Origin: Heterodera schachtii | Taxonomy: Eukaryota > Nematoda > Chromadorea > Rhabditida > Heteroderidae | Reading direction: 5' to 3' | NCBI GenBank assembly: GCA_023374025.1 | Contig: SIJG01000041.1 | Coordinates: 326,001 to 390,000 of the forward strand | DNA length: 64,000 nt | In this document: one piece after another, positions 23,714-34,787 of the stretch | Layout of the letters: each line of letters starts with the position of its first letter | Numbering within the stretch: the stretch's first letter is position 1 | Position numbers and translations under genes: made by a program | The notes under the pieces: model-generated | Told to the model about the DNA's origin: nothing | What the model saw: the letters and a program-made list of their open reading frames with translations, nothing else | The model's database searches: none

Positions 23714-25362
23714 TCAGAGTTCGTCATGGCGAATGCTGGTCAAATGCTCTCCGTAGTTAGTGGCTTCTGATCCAACGAAGGTTTTGTACGCTTCCACCAC
23801 CTCGTCTATGCTCAACTTCCCATCCTAAAATAATAAGAAAATGTACGTCAATCCCAAGGGACGAACAAAGAAACAATTTATTCATGAGAAATTAAAATGT
23901 CTTTTTTTACTAGCAGATGAACAAACGGCTTAAATTAAAGTTGAATGTATTGAATTCACCTTGTCGGTGTCAGCACTTTCGGTTAGGTGTTCGGCCTCCT
24001 GTTTTGCCGTCTGGCTCAAGTCGGGGACCAACCACGCCCTCAGTTCGTCGCCATCCAAAAAGCCGTCCCCGTCCTTGTCGTACTCCTCCCCGAAGCGCGT
24101 CTTTTCTGTCTGATACCACTCGGACTGCGACTGCTCATGAGCCATGTCTCCCATAAACTCTCCGAGGTCGATCTTCCCGTCCTTATTTAGGTCCTTTTCC
24201 GCCAAAGTATTCTGACAATGCGTTAGTTGTAAACCCAGTCAGGAATTAAAAGCTTGGACTAAAATATTCGTGCCTCGATCAAAGTTTGGTGCATGTGTTC
24301 AGCATGTTCCGGATTCTGAAATGCTCCGAACTCCTCAAGGGTCAAGATCGAGTCATTGTTGAGATCGGCTGCCGCAAAATACCGTCTATCCTCTTCAAAA
24401 AGCTGAAGAATATAGGTAAGTTAATTGAAAATTGGATGTTCTTTCAGACTTTCATATCGTCCGGGTCCGTCAGCAGTTTTTGCGGGTCGCCCTCCGAGTC
24501 GCTAACGCCAAATGCTTCTTGAGTGTACTCGGCCCAGGTGATGACCCCATCTTTGTCTTAAAGATTCACGTGAATTCATTTGCTTATTCCTTCAGCATCA
24601 AACCTTCATCTATTTCGTCAAATCGTTCCTTTGTCTCTTCTTGGTCCAATGTCATCAGCGAGTTTTTGACCCAATCAGTCAGCTCCTCCAAAGTGATAAA
24701 GCCGTCCTATAATTAATTAGCCATAGTATTTTCGATACTGCTATTTGTCCTCATCTTTCGAAAAACTATATTTTGTTTTTAAGTCATGAAAATGTGTTTC
24801 CGATGAATACCGCTCGGGTCGCTCTGAACATGAATCGACCAATTCCGAACCCTGAGCCCAAATTAGAACAACATTTTTCGCGTCGCGTTTTGGTCTAACA
24901 GTAAGAATTGTTTAGCCTCGGAAATAGGTTTTCACGACTTTTGTAAACCAAAAATATTTTTTCGAAAAATGGGGGTGACAAAGATCAATCAATATTATTA
25001 TATTCTCTCCTTTTTTCACCTTATCCTTGTCCATTCGCTTTGCCAAGACTCTCAGCCTTTTCTTAGATTCTTCCGTAGGGAGTTCATCAAATTCGTGGGC
25101 GTTCTTTTCTGATCCTAATTAATTAAAATAATAAAATATTTCATTACTAATAAAATAACTTACCTAAAATGGCTTTGTGGTCCATTTCCATGTTGTGTTT
25201 GCCCATATTCATATGTTTCTGCTCAAAAGTTTCCCTTTCTTGGTGCAATTCTTCTTTGTCGCTTACTGCAAATACGAGAAGTTGTACAAATACAGATAGA
25301 AAGATTATCATTGCTGCAGCTGTAGAGAATGGTCGATTAAAAATGAATAAATTTAAAGGCAT
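23714..25362 (-). CDS. calu-1: Calumenin/reticulocalbin, ER EF-hand protein with HDEL tail
   Basis: CREC-family calcium-binding protein of the secretory pathway. Seven exons: 25362-25164, 25114-25020, 24706-24604, 24556-24452, 24402-24274, 24211-23960 and 23824-23714. The start at 25362 precedes a hydrophobic signal (AAAMIIFLSVFVQLLVFAVS). Six EF-hand loops are readable in order: DKDKDGFITLEE, DEDKDGVITWAE, DLNNDSILTLEE, DLNKDGKIDLGE, DKDGDGFLDGDE and DTDKDGKLSIDE. The protein ends in HDEL, a classical ER-retrieval signal. Six EF-hands and total length (about 330 residues) match the family. The intron after 24274 begins with GC. The third EF loop has Ser-Ile where DG is usual, which may weaken calcium binding. 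The gene is divergently arranged with the J-protein at 25788. Confidence 0.95.
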
Positions 25363-25787
25363 TTTGACGAATGAATACATTTTTATGAAGGCATTTGGGC
25401 ATGTCATAAGAAGACGTGGCTGAATTTTTATGGATAATGCCTTTCTTCGACCTCCTTTTTTCATTCTTTTCTTTTTTAGGTATTTGTTTTATAATTTTCT
25501 TCCTTTTCTCTCTCTCTTTCTCTCTCCCTATTCACTTCAATAACAATTTGTATGTATCGCTTCTCTCATTTTTTCTCCATCTTAATGAAATCGATATGTA
25601 CATTGTTTCCGCTCTCGCCCTTATTGTTTTCCTTCAGAAAACTACGTAGAAGAGACTAGGATTTAATTTTACTCGAGAATTGCCTGAGGCAGTTTTTTTA
25701 ATATATGTATCTAATGAACTAACAAATGTACCTATATTTAATTTAAGATTAAGCTGTTTCCCCTCTGTTGTATTTCTAACTGTGCAA
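25363..25787. promoter_or_regulatory. Divergent promoter with UPRE-like box
   Basis: This 425 bp spacer separates the start codons of calumenin (-) and an ER J-domain protein (+). GACGTGG at 25413-25419 matches the core of the XBP1-type unfolded-protein-response element (TGACGTGG) except for the first base, which is A. A pyrimidine-rich stretch with TCTCTCTC lies at about 25508-25525. That both flanking products are ER proteins makes shared ER-stress control plausible; this is inference from motif and arrangement. Confidence 0.4.
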
Positions 25788-27540
25788 ATGGTCTCATTTA
25801 TTCCGAGCCGAAATCCATGCATCTCAAACTCAAAATTTTTCTTCGTTTTTCTACTGCTTCTCGTCAATATAATTGCTTATGAGCTCAATCCGTACAATAC
25901 TTTGGGAATTCGTCGGACAGCCAGTCAAAAAGACATTAAAGATGCTTATAAGAAATTAGCCTTGCAATGGTAATAAAAAAAAAATAAAAAAAATTAATTG
26001 TAAAAATGTTAAAAGGCATCCAGACAAAAACAAGAATCCCGAGTCCAATCAGCGGTTTATGGATGTCAATCAAGCTTATAAAGTTTGTGTTTATCTTACA
26101 ATTAGTGCAAATACCTTCACTTCTTGCATAAGCAGATTTTGTCGAACCCTCAGAGAAGAAAGGCTTATGATACTTTCGGCTTCACAGATGAGCAATTTGA
26201 AGGCATGCGAAAGGAATTCTTTCGCGAACAGCAGCAGCATCAGTTTCAATTTGTCAGATGGCCCCAACCTCCAAAGAAAAAACAAACGGATATTTCTCAA
26301 TTTGTATGTTTGGTTATTAGAGAAAAACAAATTAGGTAATTTAAATATCAGCGGACCACATTTTTCGGTTCGCTTAATTTGAATGATCTGTCACCCATTT
26401 TTGGTTTGGATGCAGTTTAAACCTCACTTTTTAAGTTGTTGCCATTCGGAAGTGTGCTTGGAACACTATTTTTCATTTTCGTCGTTGGGTACTTCCTTAA
26501 CCATATGAATGTTTCGGAGCAATCGAAAAGACGGAGACAGCCACAAAACCGCGCAGAAGAAGCTAATAAAATGGGAGGAGAAGACACGAAAACAGAGGAC
26601 AATGAAAAAGTGGGAAGGACAACTGAAACCCACGATAACAATTCGTGTTATGTTGCAGGAGCTTGCTGAGGACCAAAAGGCACCATTGACTGAGGAGGAG
26701 CGGCAGCAGAAGTTGCAAGCGCGGGTTTGGCGAGTGATGGGTCCGATGATTCGGGAATTGCGAGCTGAAACTCAGTTCGGGCTGATACGGCTGCTGAAGC
26801 CGGGCTGTCGTTCGATCATCGTCCTCGTGGACAAGGACAGTAAGGACAAACTGCTCCAGCAGTTTGCCCGTCACCTGTACTGCTTGAGAAAGTGGGACCC
26901 ATTCCCATGGGTAATGAAGCTAATGGATCATTTGTGTTAAGCAATAAGACTTTCTCATTCGGTTTCCTAATGGTGCCGAAGAATCTCGGCTGGTTCCGTT
27001 CTTTGCTCGAGCTGACTCTTCCAGACGAACAGCAAAAGGAGGGCGAAGACGCAGAGAGTGTTTCGACTGCAGTGACCGACGCCGAATCAAATGAAGAAAA
27101 CCCGAAAGCAAGCGATGGAGGCAAAACGGACGCCCGGAAGAGAAAAGGCGCGGGAGGAAACGACGTGGGCAAGAGAGTGAAAGACAAGCTGAAGGTCGGT
27201 CGGTTGGAAATATTTTGATTTTCCCATTCTCCATTCCAGAATGAATGTTTTGCTTTTGATTTTAACCATAGATGTCTTTTTCTCCCAGGAAATCAACCCA
27301 AAACACACTTTGGGCACTGTGTTGGTAATCTGTGGTTGGAAATTGTACTTCAGCATCTATCACCCAATGCATCGTCCGCCGTCTATTCGATTGCGTGTCG
27401 CTTTGTCCGAATTAGGCGCCGAAGGAAAGGACGAAAGTGAAAGTGACGACGAGGTTATTTTAGGAGAGTGTATAATAAATCGGAGCAGATTCTCATTCCC
27501 CCGCCTTGGAAGACTTATTCTAAAAGATTTCCCTAGTTAA
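25788..27540 (+). CDS. ER membrane J-domain (DnaJ/Hsp40) protein, DNAJC16-like
   Basis: Hsp70 co-chaperone predicted in the ER. The start at 25788 precedes a signal segment (FFFVFLLLLVNIIAYEL). The J-domain follows across the first exons: NPYNTLGIRRTASQKDIKDA, then HPDKN (the HPD motif spans the splice at about 25970/26016) and SNPQRRKAYDTFGF. A membrane helix (LGTLFFIFVVGYFLNHM, about 26460) and a cytosolic or lumenal region follow: ELAEDQKAPLTEEERQQKLQ, IIVLVDKDSKDKLLQQFARH, FGFLMVPKNLGWFRSLLEL, an acidic/basic linker, and LGTVLVICGWKLYFSIYHP. Exons join in phase at 26600/26650 and 26891/26940. The exon between the J-domain and the helix (about 26350-26430) is not resolved. J-domain plus membrane helix plus the VPxxxxWF segment suggests the DNAJC16 family, but the protein is shorter and I see no clear thioredoxin fold. 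Confidence 0.8.
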
Positions 27541-27657
27541 CTGAATTCTGAAAACCCGAAAAAATGATAGATTTTAGTTTTTCCTGAATCGTCTTCATTT
27601 TAAAACCATTTCTAAGAATTCTTGTTCTTACATTGTGTTGGATTAGTTAATTAATTT

Positions 27658-27951
27658 TCAACTCATTTTCACACCAAAGAAAAAAGAACGAAAATGCGCC
27701 AGAGAGCCACCGACGGCATTTGGAAGTGAGTCGAAAGGGCACAGCCGCACCAAAAACACCGCACCAATTGTCAATGGGCTTGAAGAGGTCGCAGAACACA
27801 TTTGACTAATTGTAAGACCTCCCCCTTTGCTTTTAAGCGTGTCCTCAACGGATTTCCGATGTTTTTGGACCGCCTCCTCGAGGGCACCGTTCGACGTTAT
27901 TATGTGCCGGAATGGCCGGAGAACCTTGTCTGATGAGTTTTTCAAAGGCAC
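27658..27951 (-). CDS. Hypothetical small protein
   Basis: A 97-codon open frame with protein-like composition (GALEEAVQKHRKSVEDTLKS, then a hydrophobic SPLTIGAVFLVRLCPF). No family is recognised. It lies between the J-protein and ZIP7 genes. It could be a small membrane protein or chance. Confidence 0.25.
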   Translation of the reverse strand: MPLKNSSDKVLRPFRHIITSNGALEEAVQKHRKSVEDTLKSKGGGLTISQMCSATSSSPLTIGAVFLVRLCPFDSLPNAVGGSLAHFRSFFFGVKMS

Positions 27952-28330
27952 TACTTACTAACAATTCATAGAACAACCAACAGATTATAAGAATCTCGTA
28001 TTTACTTAATTAAATTTGGACTATTGTCTTAATTTTTAAGTTAGCCCAATCGTGTATATTGCCAATAAATTTAATACAATAATCCCGTTCACTGTTTATT
28101 ACCACCTGTACGCATTAATTTACAAAATTTTCATTTAAAAATAAATTAATTAATGATTAAAGAATTGGCAACAAATTTTACATAGGCAGTCAAAATTTGT
28201 TAACAAATGGAATACATTAATGAATCCCCAACCCCAAATAATTTTTTGACTGCTTTTTAAGTAAAAAAAAAAAAACATTCCCGTGAATACAACATGAAAA
28301 GTGAAAAACACCCAACCCACGGAAAAGCAA

Positions 28331-30389
28331 TCATTCAAAGAAGGCAATGGCGTACATCATTGCCAGTCCCAGAAGAAGTGCGCAAATTTCCTTCACACTC
28401 TGACAGACTGTTGATTTTTCCAACAGATCGGGGATCATTGACACCTCAAAGGAAAGAGTCGATTAGCACATTAAGCGGATTAATATAAACGTACAGTTCC
28501 AATGTATATGAAACCGCCGGCAGTGAATGGAATTGCCCAACTTTGTTCGGCCGCTTCCGCAAGTGCTGCCGCGTCAACGTGCCAAAGAGAAAGAACGCAG
28601 CCGGCAAGGGCACCCAAAGCTGTTAAAAGTTGGATGAGCATGGCCTGGGAAGAGGGAAGCAAATGGCATGGGAAGGAAAAGCGATGGTTCGGCTTTGGCA
28701 CTCACTTTCCACTTGGAAAAGCCCGCTTGGACCAAAATGGCAAAGTCGCCGATCTCGTGGGGCACCTCATGCACCAGCACAGTCACCACAGTAACTGCAA
28801 TTTGTGGTTAATTTCTTTGCTTCGGCAGGGTACTCACAATTAGAAATTCTTTTTTGGATTATTTTCGCTTCCTTTGGGCCATTTTTTGTTTCGTTCGTTC
28901 CCTCCCCCGGCCTGTACTTTCTTTTGCTTACCTACGCCAACCATTGTCCCGGCAATGAATGAGGCGCCGATGGCGAGGCCATCAGTGAAGTTGTGCATGA
29001 AATCGGCGACCAGGTTCAGGAAGGCGGCCACTCGTATCCGTCCCGGCCTCGTCGTGCTCTGAAAATGCTTTCCCCTCTCTTTCCCCCCTTTTTTTTACCA
29101 TTCCTTGCCTCTTTCGCTTTGGGCCCTTCGCCTTTTTTATCGTCCTCTTTTCTTGGATTTTCCATTTCGTCTTCGTCGTCAGAAAACTTTGCCAGTTTTT
29201 TCTTCCTTTTCTCATCTCCGTGCGAATGTCCGTGGCCCGGTGGGTCATTTCCGCGAATAATTCGGACAGATTTTTCCACGATAAAAAATGTCATAAAACC
29301 TGTATGAAAATGGAAGGAATAAATGGTAAAACAATAACTGAAACGTATTCCAAATCTTTTTAAAGAAGTTCGGAAATTCAAAAAAAATCTTAGAAATTTT
29401 ATCGATTCGACTTAATTTTCGCGTTTAAAAATAAGAAATGAATTGGGTAAAAAAAGGATTGGGTCAAAAAGATTGTTGAGTTTCATCCTCAACAAATTTT
29501 ATCAATGTATTGCAGTTTTCCTATGTAAAAGCCAACTCCAAACTAATGTTTTATAATTTGACGAAATCAAAGCAAGAGAAAGAACCAACCGACGAGTACC
29601 CACGACCCCACTGAAAGGTCGTGCGGTCCGTGCGCATGGCCTTCGCCAGCATTGTGCGAGTGCGAATGGGAATGGCCGGAAGGCGTGGCGTGGGGAATCA
29701 AATGGAGAAACGCATCGCCAAGAAGTCCACCGGCACCGAAAGCGAGCAAAGTGCGCAACAAAGGCGAATCCTCGGCAGTGTTTTCCTAAAGGAGGAAATA
29801 ACCGCAAACGGACGAAGGGACAGACTTTGATCGGAATCAAAAGGAGCAAAAAGCAGGGGACGGCACTGATCAAAACGGTGGAGCCAACGGCGTACGTCCA
29901 AAGGCGAATTTTGGGGTCATTCAGAAAGGCCAAATAGCTGAAAGAGATGGAATGATATGATGTGATGACCTTGTTTTGGCTATTACTCATCATTTGAACC
30001 TGTCTTTGTCGTACGGTTTGTCACTGTCTGTTGCCCTTCCGATTTTGGGGAGAGTGCTCGCCGCTCTCTTTCCGTCCGTCTCGTGCCGTTCCCCATGGCT
30101 GTGCTGGTGCCCTCCACAGTCGTGGTGATGGCCATGTCCGTCGTCGTGCAAATGGTCGTGCTGGTGGTGATCAATTGCATCTTCGCTTTTTGTCTGAAAT
30201 AATAAGTTAAGAGACAAACTTTGCTACATAATGAATTATGCATTTATTGGATTTTACCGCCGCTTCGTTGACTTCGCGTGTGTATTTTAAATGCGGTGGC
30301 TCGTCACTGTGGGCATGGCCATGGACAAATGCAAATGCAAGGTGAAGGAGGAGAACAAAGCTCCCGCAAAAAATATTTAAAGAAAGCAT
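28331..30389 (-). CDS. SLC39A7: ZIP7/Catsup-type ER zinc transporter
   Basis: LIV-1 subfamily ZIP transporter that releases zinc from the ER/Golgi. The start at 30389 gives a signal-like N-terminus ([20 protein letters not shown]) and [13 protein letters not shown] histidine-rich loop follows ([20 protein letters not shown], about 30160), then membrane segments ([40 protein letters not shown]), a second His loop ([17 protein letters not shown]), a third with charged linker ([14 protein letters not shown]), and the diagnostic motifs [17 protein letters not shown] (about 28960) and [19 protein letters not shown] (about 28750). The C-terminus has [23 protein letters not shown], and [20 protein letters not shown] ending FFE at 28331. 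All catalytic or metal-site motifs are present, and order and length agree with SLC39A7 / C. elegans HKE-4. Confidence 0.95.
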
Positions 30390-30604
30390 CAAAGGAGCGG
30401 ATTTACTGAAAAGAATGTAAAAAACGGACAAAAATTATCCAAATTCGGGCTAAAATTCCCAAAGTTTCTAACAATAAGTGTCATTTATTGAAATTAGCTA
30501 AAATGTTGTTTGGAATTATTAAATAAAATTGCTTTTTTAATGAAAATTTTTTAATTTGTTTTAGGTATGCCATAACTTGCAATTTTTATGAATTTAAAAT
30601 TTCT

Positions 30605-30874
30605 CTAAAAAAGATTATATATTTTTTTGTACTGCGGTTCGAAAAAAGAAACCATCCCAAGAGTCGAAAGCGAAAAATAGCCGAGGCCAAGATTTCTTCC
30701 AAAACAAATTGTGGGCCGGCCTCTGCTGGTCAATTCCGCAACCTGTCCATCTCCAAGCGACACTTTTTGTATTGCACCACAAATATTTGCCCATTTATTT
30801 GTCCACTTTTTGCGCGCTTCGGAAGTTATTTTTAGTTTTGCTTCTTCCAACCCTTCCCACTTAAATTTTGACAA
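30605..30874 (-). CDS. Hypothetical protein exon
   Basis: A 90-codon frame with balanced, protein-like composition (KITSEARKKWTNKWANICGA, DGQVAELTSRGRPTICFGRN). It has an aromatic/Gly-rich C-terminal part and a stop at 30605. A further frame upstream at 31080-30944 (IIWKAPIKMTDRWEESRTNE) could be its 5' exon. I do not recognise the family. It is between ZIP7 and a foldback element. Confidence 0.3.
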   Translation of the reverse strand: MSKFKWEGLEEAKLKITSEARKKWTNKWANICGAIQKVSLGDGQVAELTSRGRPTICFGRNLGLGYFSLSTLGMVSFFEPQYKKIYNLF

Positions 30875-31158
30875 AAATTGACTTTCTGATGCTTTTATTT
30901 TAGTCCAGTAAATGATTTAATTGTTTTTTTAAAGTAACATTTATCAAAAATAAGTGTATTCGATGTGTTTTTCGTTTGTTCGACTTTCCTCCCATCGGTC
31001 GGTCATTTTGATCGGCGCCTTCCAAATGATTGGCCGAGGTAATCGACTGTTTGCCTCAAGCATCAGCAATGTGCCAACTCTTGGTGTTTGTGTACCTGCC
31101 CCCCCCCCCCTCCCCACGCGCATGAAGAATAATCCATGCCGATTAATACTTGTAATTA

Positions 31159-31663
31159 GAGCTCGGTATTTTGAAAAAAACCTGGACCTGGACCTGGATT
31201 CCATGTTGGACCTGGACCTGGATTTCCTGGACAAAAATTCAGGTCCAGGAAAAATCCAGGCTCCTCGAGACCTGGATCCAGGCCTGGACCTGGATTTTTT
31301 TAAACTCATTTTAAAAATCAAAAAAATATTTGAAAAAATTAATTATTTGCTTAGAAACATCTAAAATATTTAATTAATAATAATGATAATGTGTTTTTAA
31401 ATTTATTTAATCTTTTTTTGAAAACTTGAAAAAACATCGGTCACTTGAAATAATAAATTCTAAAATTTTGTCCAGGAAAATCCAGGTTTTTTCCTGTTTT
31501 GCCTGGACCTGGACCTGGATTTTTTTTTTCACATTTGACCTGGACCTTGATTTCCTGGACAAAAATCCAGGTCCAGGAAAAATCCAGGTTGCCGAAAACT
31601 GGCCTGGACCTGGACCTGGATCCAGGAAAAATCCAGGCCTGGATCCAGGTCCAGGCCGAGCTC
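31159..31663. mobile_element. Foldback element filled with CCTGGA hexamers
   Basis: Terminal inverted repeats GAGCTCGG / CCGAGCTC are flanked by a 12 bp direct repeat TACTTGTAATTA at 31147-31158 and 31664-31675. The actual duplication may be 10-12 bp because TIR and duplication overlap. The interior consists of CCTGGA/TCCAGG repeats in both orientations around AT-rich DNA, giving strong hairpin potential. Non-coding; Mutator-like by duplication length. Confidence 0.75.
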
Positions 31664-31989
31664 TACTTGTAATTACTTTGCCATTAACTTTATGTCAAAT
31701 ATTTCCGGATGTTGTTAATTAATGGGCTGGTTAATGTTTGATTCGTTGCTGATTTGACATTCATTCTGCTAAACAAGACAACCATATTCAATTATCCATC
31801 CGTTATTTCTTAAATTATTATTTTTATTGAGTGAAAAATTGTTAAAATGAGAAAATATACAATATTTGCGCAAAATTCGGCAAAGTAACGCACGGAATAT
31901 TTGTCAAGAAAAATTGTATAATTGTCTGAAGATCCTCGAAAGGCGACGGGAAAACGCACAATAAATGCATATTTTGGCAAGCGAAGGGA

Positions 31990-32314
31990 CCAGCAGAGGG
32001 AAGTGATCAGTCGAAAAGTGATCAGATCATAGAAAAGGGGGCAACAGAAGGAAGTGATCAGAATGAGAAGTGATCAGAACATCAGAAAAGGGGACAACAA
32101 AGGGAAGTGATCAGATGAAAAGTGATCAGACCATCAGAAAAGGGGTCAGCAGAGGGAAGTGATCAGATGAAAAGTGATCAGACCATCAGAAAAGGGGTCA
32201 GCAGAGGGAAGTGATCAGATGAAAAGTGATCAGACCATCAGAAAAGGGGTCAGCAGAGGGAAGTGATCAGATGAAAAGTGATCAGACCATCAGAAAAGGG
32301 GTCAGCAGAGGGAA
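31990..32314. repeat. 52 bp minisatellite, about 6 copies
   Basis: Tandem units of 52 bp containing AAGTGATCAGATGAAAAGTG, ATCAGACCATCAGAAAAGG and GGTCAGCAGAGGG start near 31996, 32049, 32101, 32153, 32205 and 32257. The last copies are virtually identical and the first two diverged. Each unit carries two GTGATCAG motifs. It lies in the gap between ZIP7 and the SMB/TSP1 gene. Confidence 0.92.
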
Positions 32315-32915
32315 GTGCTTGCTGCAGGCGCAGCCCAACGGAGGAGGAGCAGCAGAGGAGTACAGTCGGTGCCAAATACCGTAACAGTACCTCGGTCCGA
32401 TCAACTTCCAAAAGCCGCTCTGTCCATCCTCAAGATCTGCCAAAGGAAATGTCTAATCCATCCCATTTTGTCCCTTTTTTGATTGGTATTTGTGGGTTTT
32501 GAGAGGAGCGGGCCAACTCCTCCTGAGCCAATTTTGAGCAATAAAACCTTTTAAGTTTTGACCGAATTCAACAATAACACATAGAGCTTTGAATGATACA
32601 AAATTTGTTAGGTTTTATCAACGAAGAAAAGTTATCGCTTCTTAAAATTGGCTGATTGTGAGACGGAGTTATCCCTACGGTTTTAGGCTCTGCCCTCAGA
32701 TTTTATTTTATATTTTTCCAATAGTAAATTTTATGCTTTTCACGAATTAATTTGTGTTTTAGCAGGCATTATATTTAATTAGAAAAAGACAAGTACTTTT
32801 GGTTTACCTGAAGCACATTTTGGGACTGATCGGTGAAACTGTGCCTCGGGCTAAATCGGCAAAAGTCTTTTGCCTTGGCAAAAAGTCACTCACTTGGCAC
32901 TCTGCACAAATCACC

Positions 32916-34787
32916 TTAACAAAACAGTGTAATTGAATTTGGGCATTCCTCGCATTTGGTCACTTTGCCAGGGCTCAGTTTGGAGTGCCACTGTTTCTGG
33001 TCAGTGCAATGCTCATTCAGCCACACAATTTGGTAATGGACACAATACCTAAACAGTTCCCTCCCCGGCGGGGAGGGGTCGGATGGTAAAATGGGCGAAT
33101 GGAAGGGGGGAGGGGAGGGGGAGAATGCCAAAAGCTTAGGCCTAGCCTAAGCCATTGTACGAGTTGTCTTTTGTATCATGATACTTTGTCCCCGGGGGGC
33201 GAAAACTGTCCAATTCCCATCATTTCATAACTCACTGATCGTTTTTCCGTTTATTCTTCTGAATGAAATGCGTTTCCTTTTTGCTGCTCTTTCCGTCATT
33301 TTCCGTCGTCTGATTTTTGCGTTTTAAAAAAGTGATCGGAAGGGCCCTTCTCGCGTTGGCGAAGTGATAGTCGATCAGAAGAGCGACGGTTGTGGGCTCG
33401 GAAAAGGGAAAAGCATTGACAAAGGCACTCGAAAGAGTGACGGATGGTTCAAAATTCGAATTGCCTTCGCCGCTTATTTGGCCGAATGCGTGGCACTGTT
33501 TGAAACATGCGATTGTCTCTTTGAGCGCGGGGCACTTCCGTCCCGCGTTTGCCCTCTCGCGCACCACCGTCCGCCTCCGCTCCCTCGTCCCAACTCCGCA
33601 GTTTCCGTCGTCCGCCAAACATTCCGTCCAATCGGACCATCGGCTGACCTCACAATCGGCTGCTGAATTATTATTATTATTAAAAATGCATTTTATGATA
33701 ATAATTTACGTGGACAAGCTTGCGCATAATTCGAGCAGCAGTCGCCGTATTCAGCGCATAATTCGTCACAAAAGCAATCGACGCCCGACTCGGTCAGAAT
33801 TTGTAATGGCCACGGCTCGGACACCGCTGCCCATTGACCTGCTCCCTCCTCCTTTCCTACTGCTGTCCCTCCCTCTTCCTCTTCCCATTCTTCCTTTTCC
33901 TCTTCCCATTTTTCCTCTTTCTCCTCCCATTCTTCCTTTTCCTCTTCCGTTTTCTCTTCCATTCTCTTCTCCACTCGGATGCGCCGTTTCACAATTCTCA
34001 ACGGCAAATAGCGGCTTAGCAACGAGTACCTGCACAACAACAACAAAAAATACTGGGCATTGCCATTGAATCGACCACCACCGACTGACCGTACGACGGG
34101 CGACTGTCGCCCTCCTCCGCCGTCGTCGACCATTTCGCGCTGTTCCGGGCCCATTCTCTCCCTAATTTGCGCTTCGTGTCCAAATTTAATCACAGTCTCT
34201 TCCCGCTCATAAAAATTATTCGCCACTTTTTTTCGTCTCCCGCCGCCGCTATTCAACCGAAAGTGCTCCCGTTGGCCCAAATTGTGCAGAATTTGGGCTC
34301 CCCGTTCATTGAGAGCGACCAAATTCGGCAAAATCACTCGTCCAATGCAATAATTGCCCAAACGCACTTCACGCAACGGCTGATCATTCCTCGGCACAAA
34401 ACTAATTATGGTGGCAATGAAAATCCAATTCACATTTTGGGAGTGATTGGTGAACCTGAGGATGGGTCTGCTGGAATCTTCCATCGATTTGCAGCTCATA
34501 TTCCTTGCCCCACAGCAGAGGGGTTGCCCGAAGCGGAAGCAGCCCAATTGGGGGACGGGAAGCACCGACTGAGGGGGGCGGGGGTGGACGGAGTGGGGAT
34601 GCGGGTGGTGTTGCAGGTACTGCTTGGCATGACCACGCCTTTCGTCGTTTTCCAATGGCACCACTCTTTTGGACAAAAGGAAAAGCAATTGGAGAACAAG
34701 AAGTTGATGATTAAGCTGATGGAAGAGGAGGGAAGGAGAAGCTAAGAAGGGATTGAGGAGGAAAAGGAGGGAGGAGAGAGAAAGCAT
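32916..34787 (-). CDS. Somatomedin-B and thrombospondin type-1 domain secreted protein (SBSPON-like)
   Basis: Predicted secreted matrix protein. Visible pieces in order: a hydrophobic N-terminus (LLVLQLLFLLSKRVV, about 34690); the start of an SMB domain (GCFRFGQPLCCGARNMSC, about 34530); its second half after an intron (GVDCFCDELCAEYGDCCSNY AQACP in two exonic halves, 33790-33720); then a TSP1 repeat (CEVSRWSDWTEC-type start at about 33650, NCGVGTRERRRTVVRERANA, GRKCPALKETIACFKQC). A final exon reads YQIVWLNEHCTDQKQWHSKL followed by TKCEEC (33060-32950). This order equals human SBSPON/RPESP, including the C-terminal WLNEHC/C..C segment. The frame 34440-33840 between the SMB halves is probably intron although largely open; it includes a purine-rich Glu-coding tract. 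The 3' end may extend a little further. Confidence 0.8.

Noticed and set aside
32278..32502. 74-codon ORF after the minisatellite
   Set aside because: Begins inside the tandem repeat and shows no family resemblance or splice support.
33693..34787. Uninterrupted 364-codon ORF as one exon
   Set aside because: The somatomedin-B domain is split by about 600 bp of unrelated low-complexity translation including poly-Glu, so the middle is better explained as an intron that happens to stay open.
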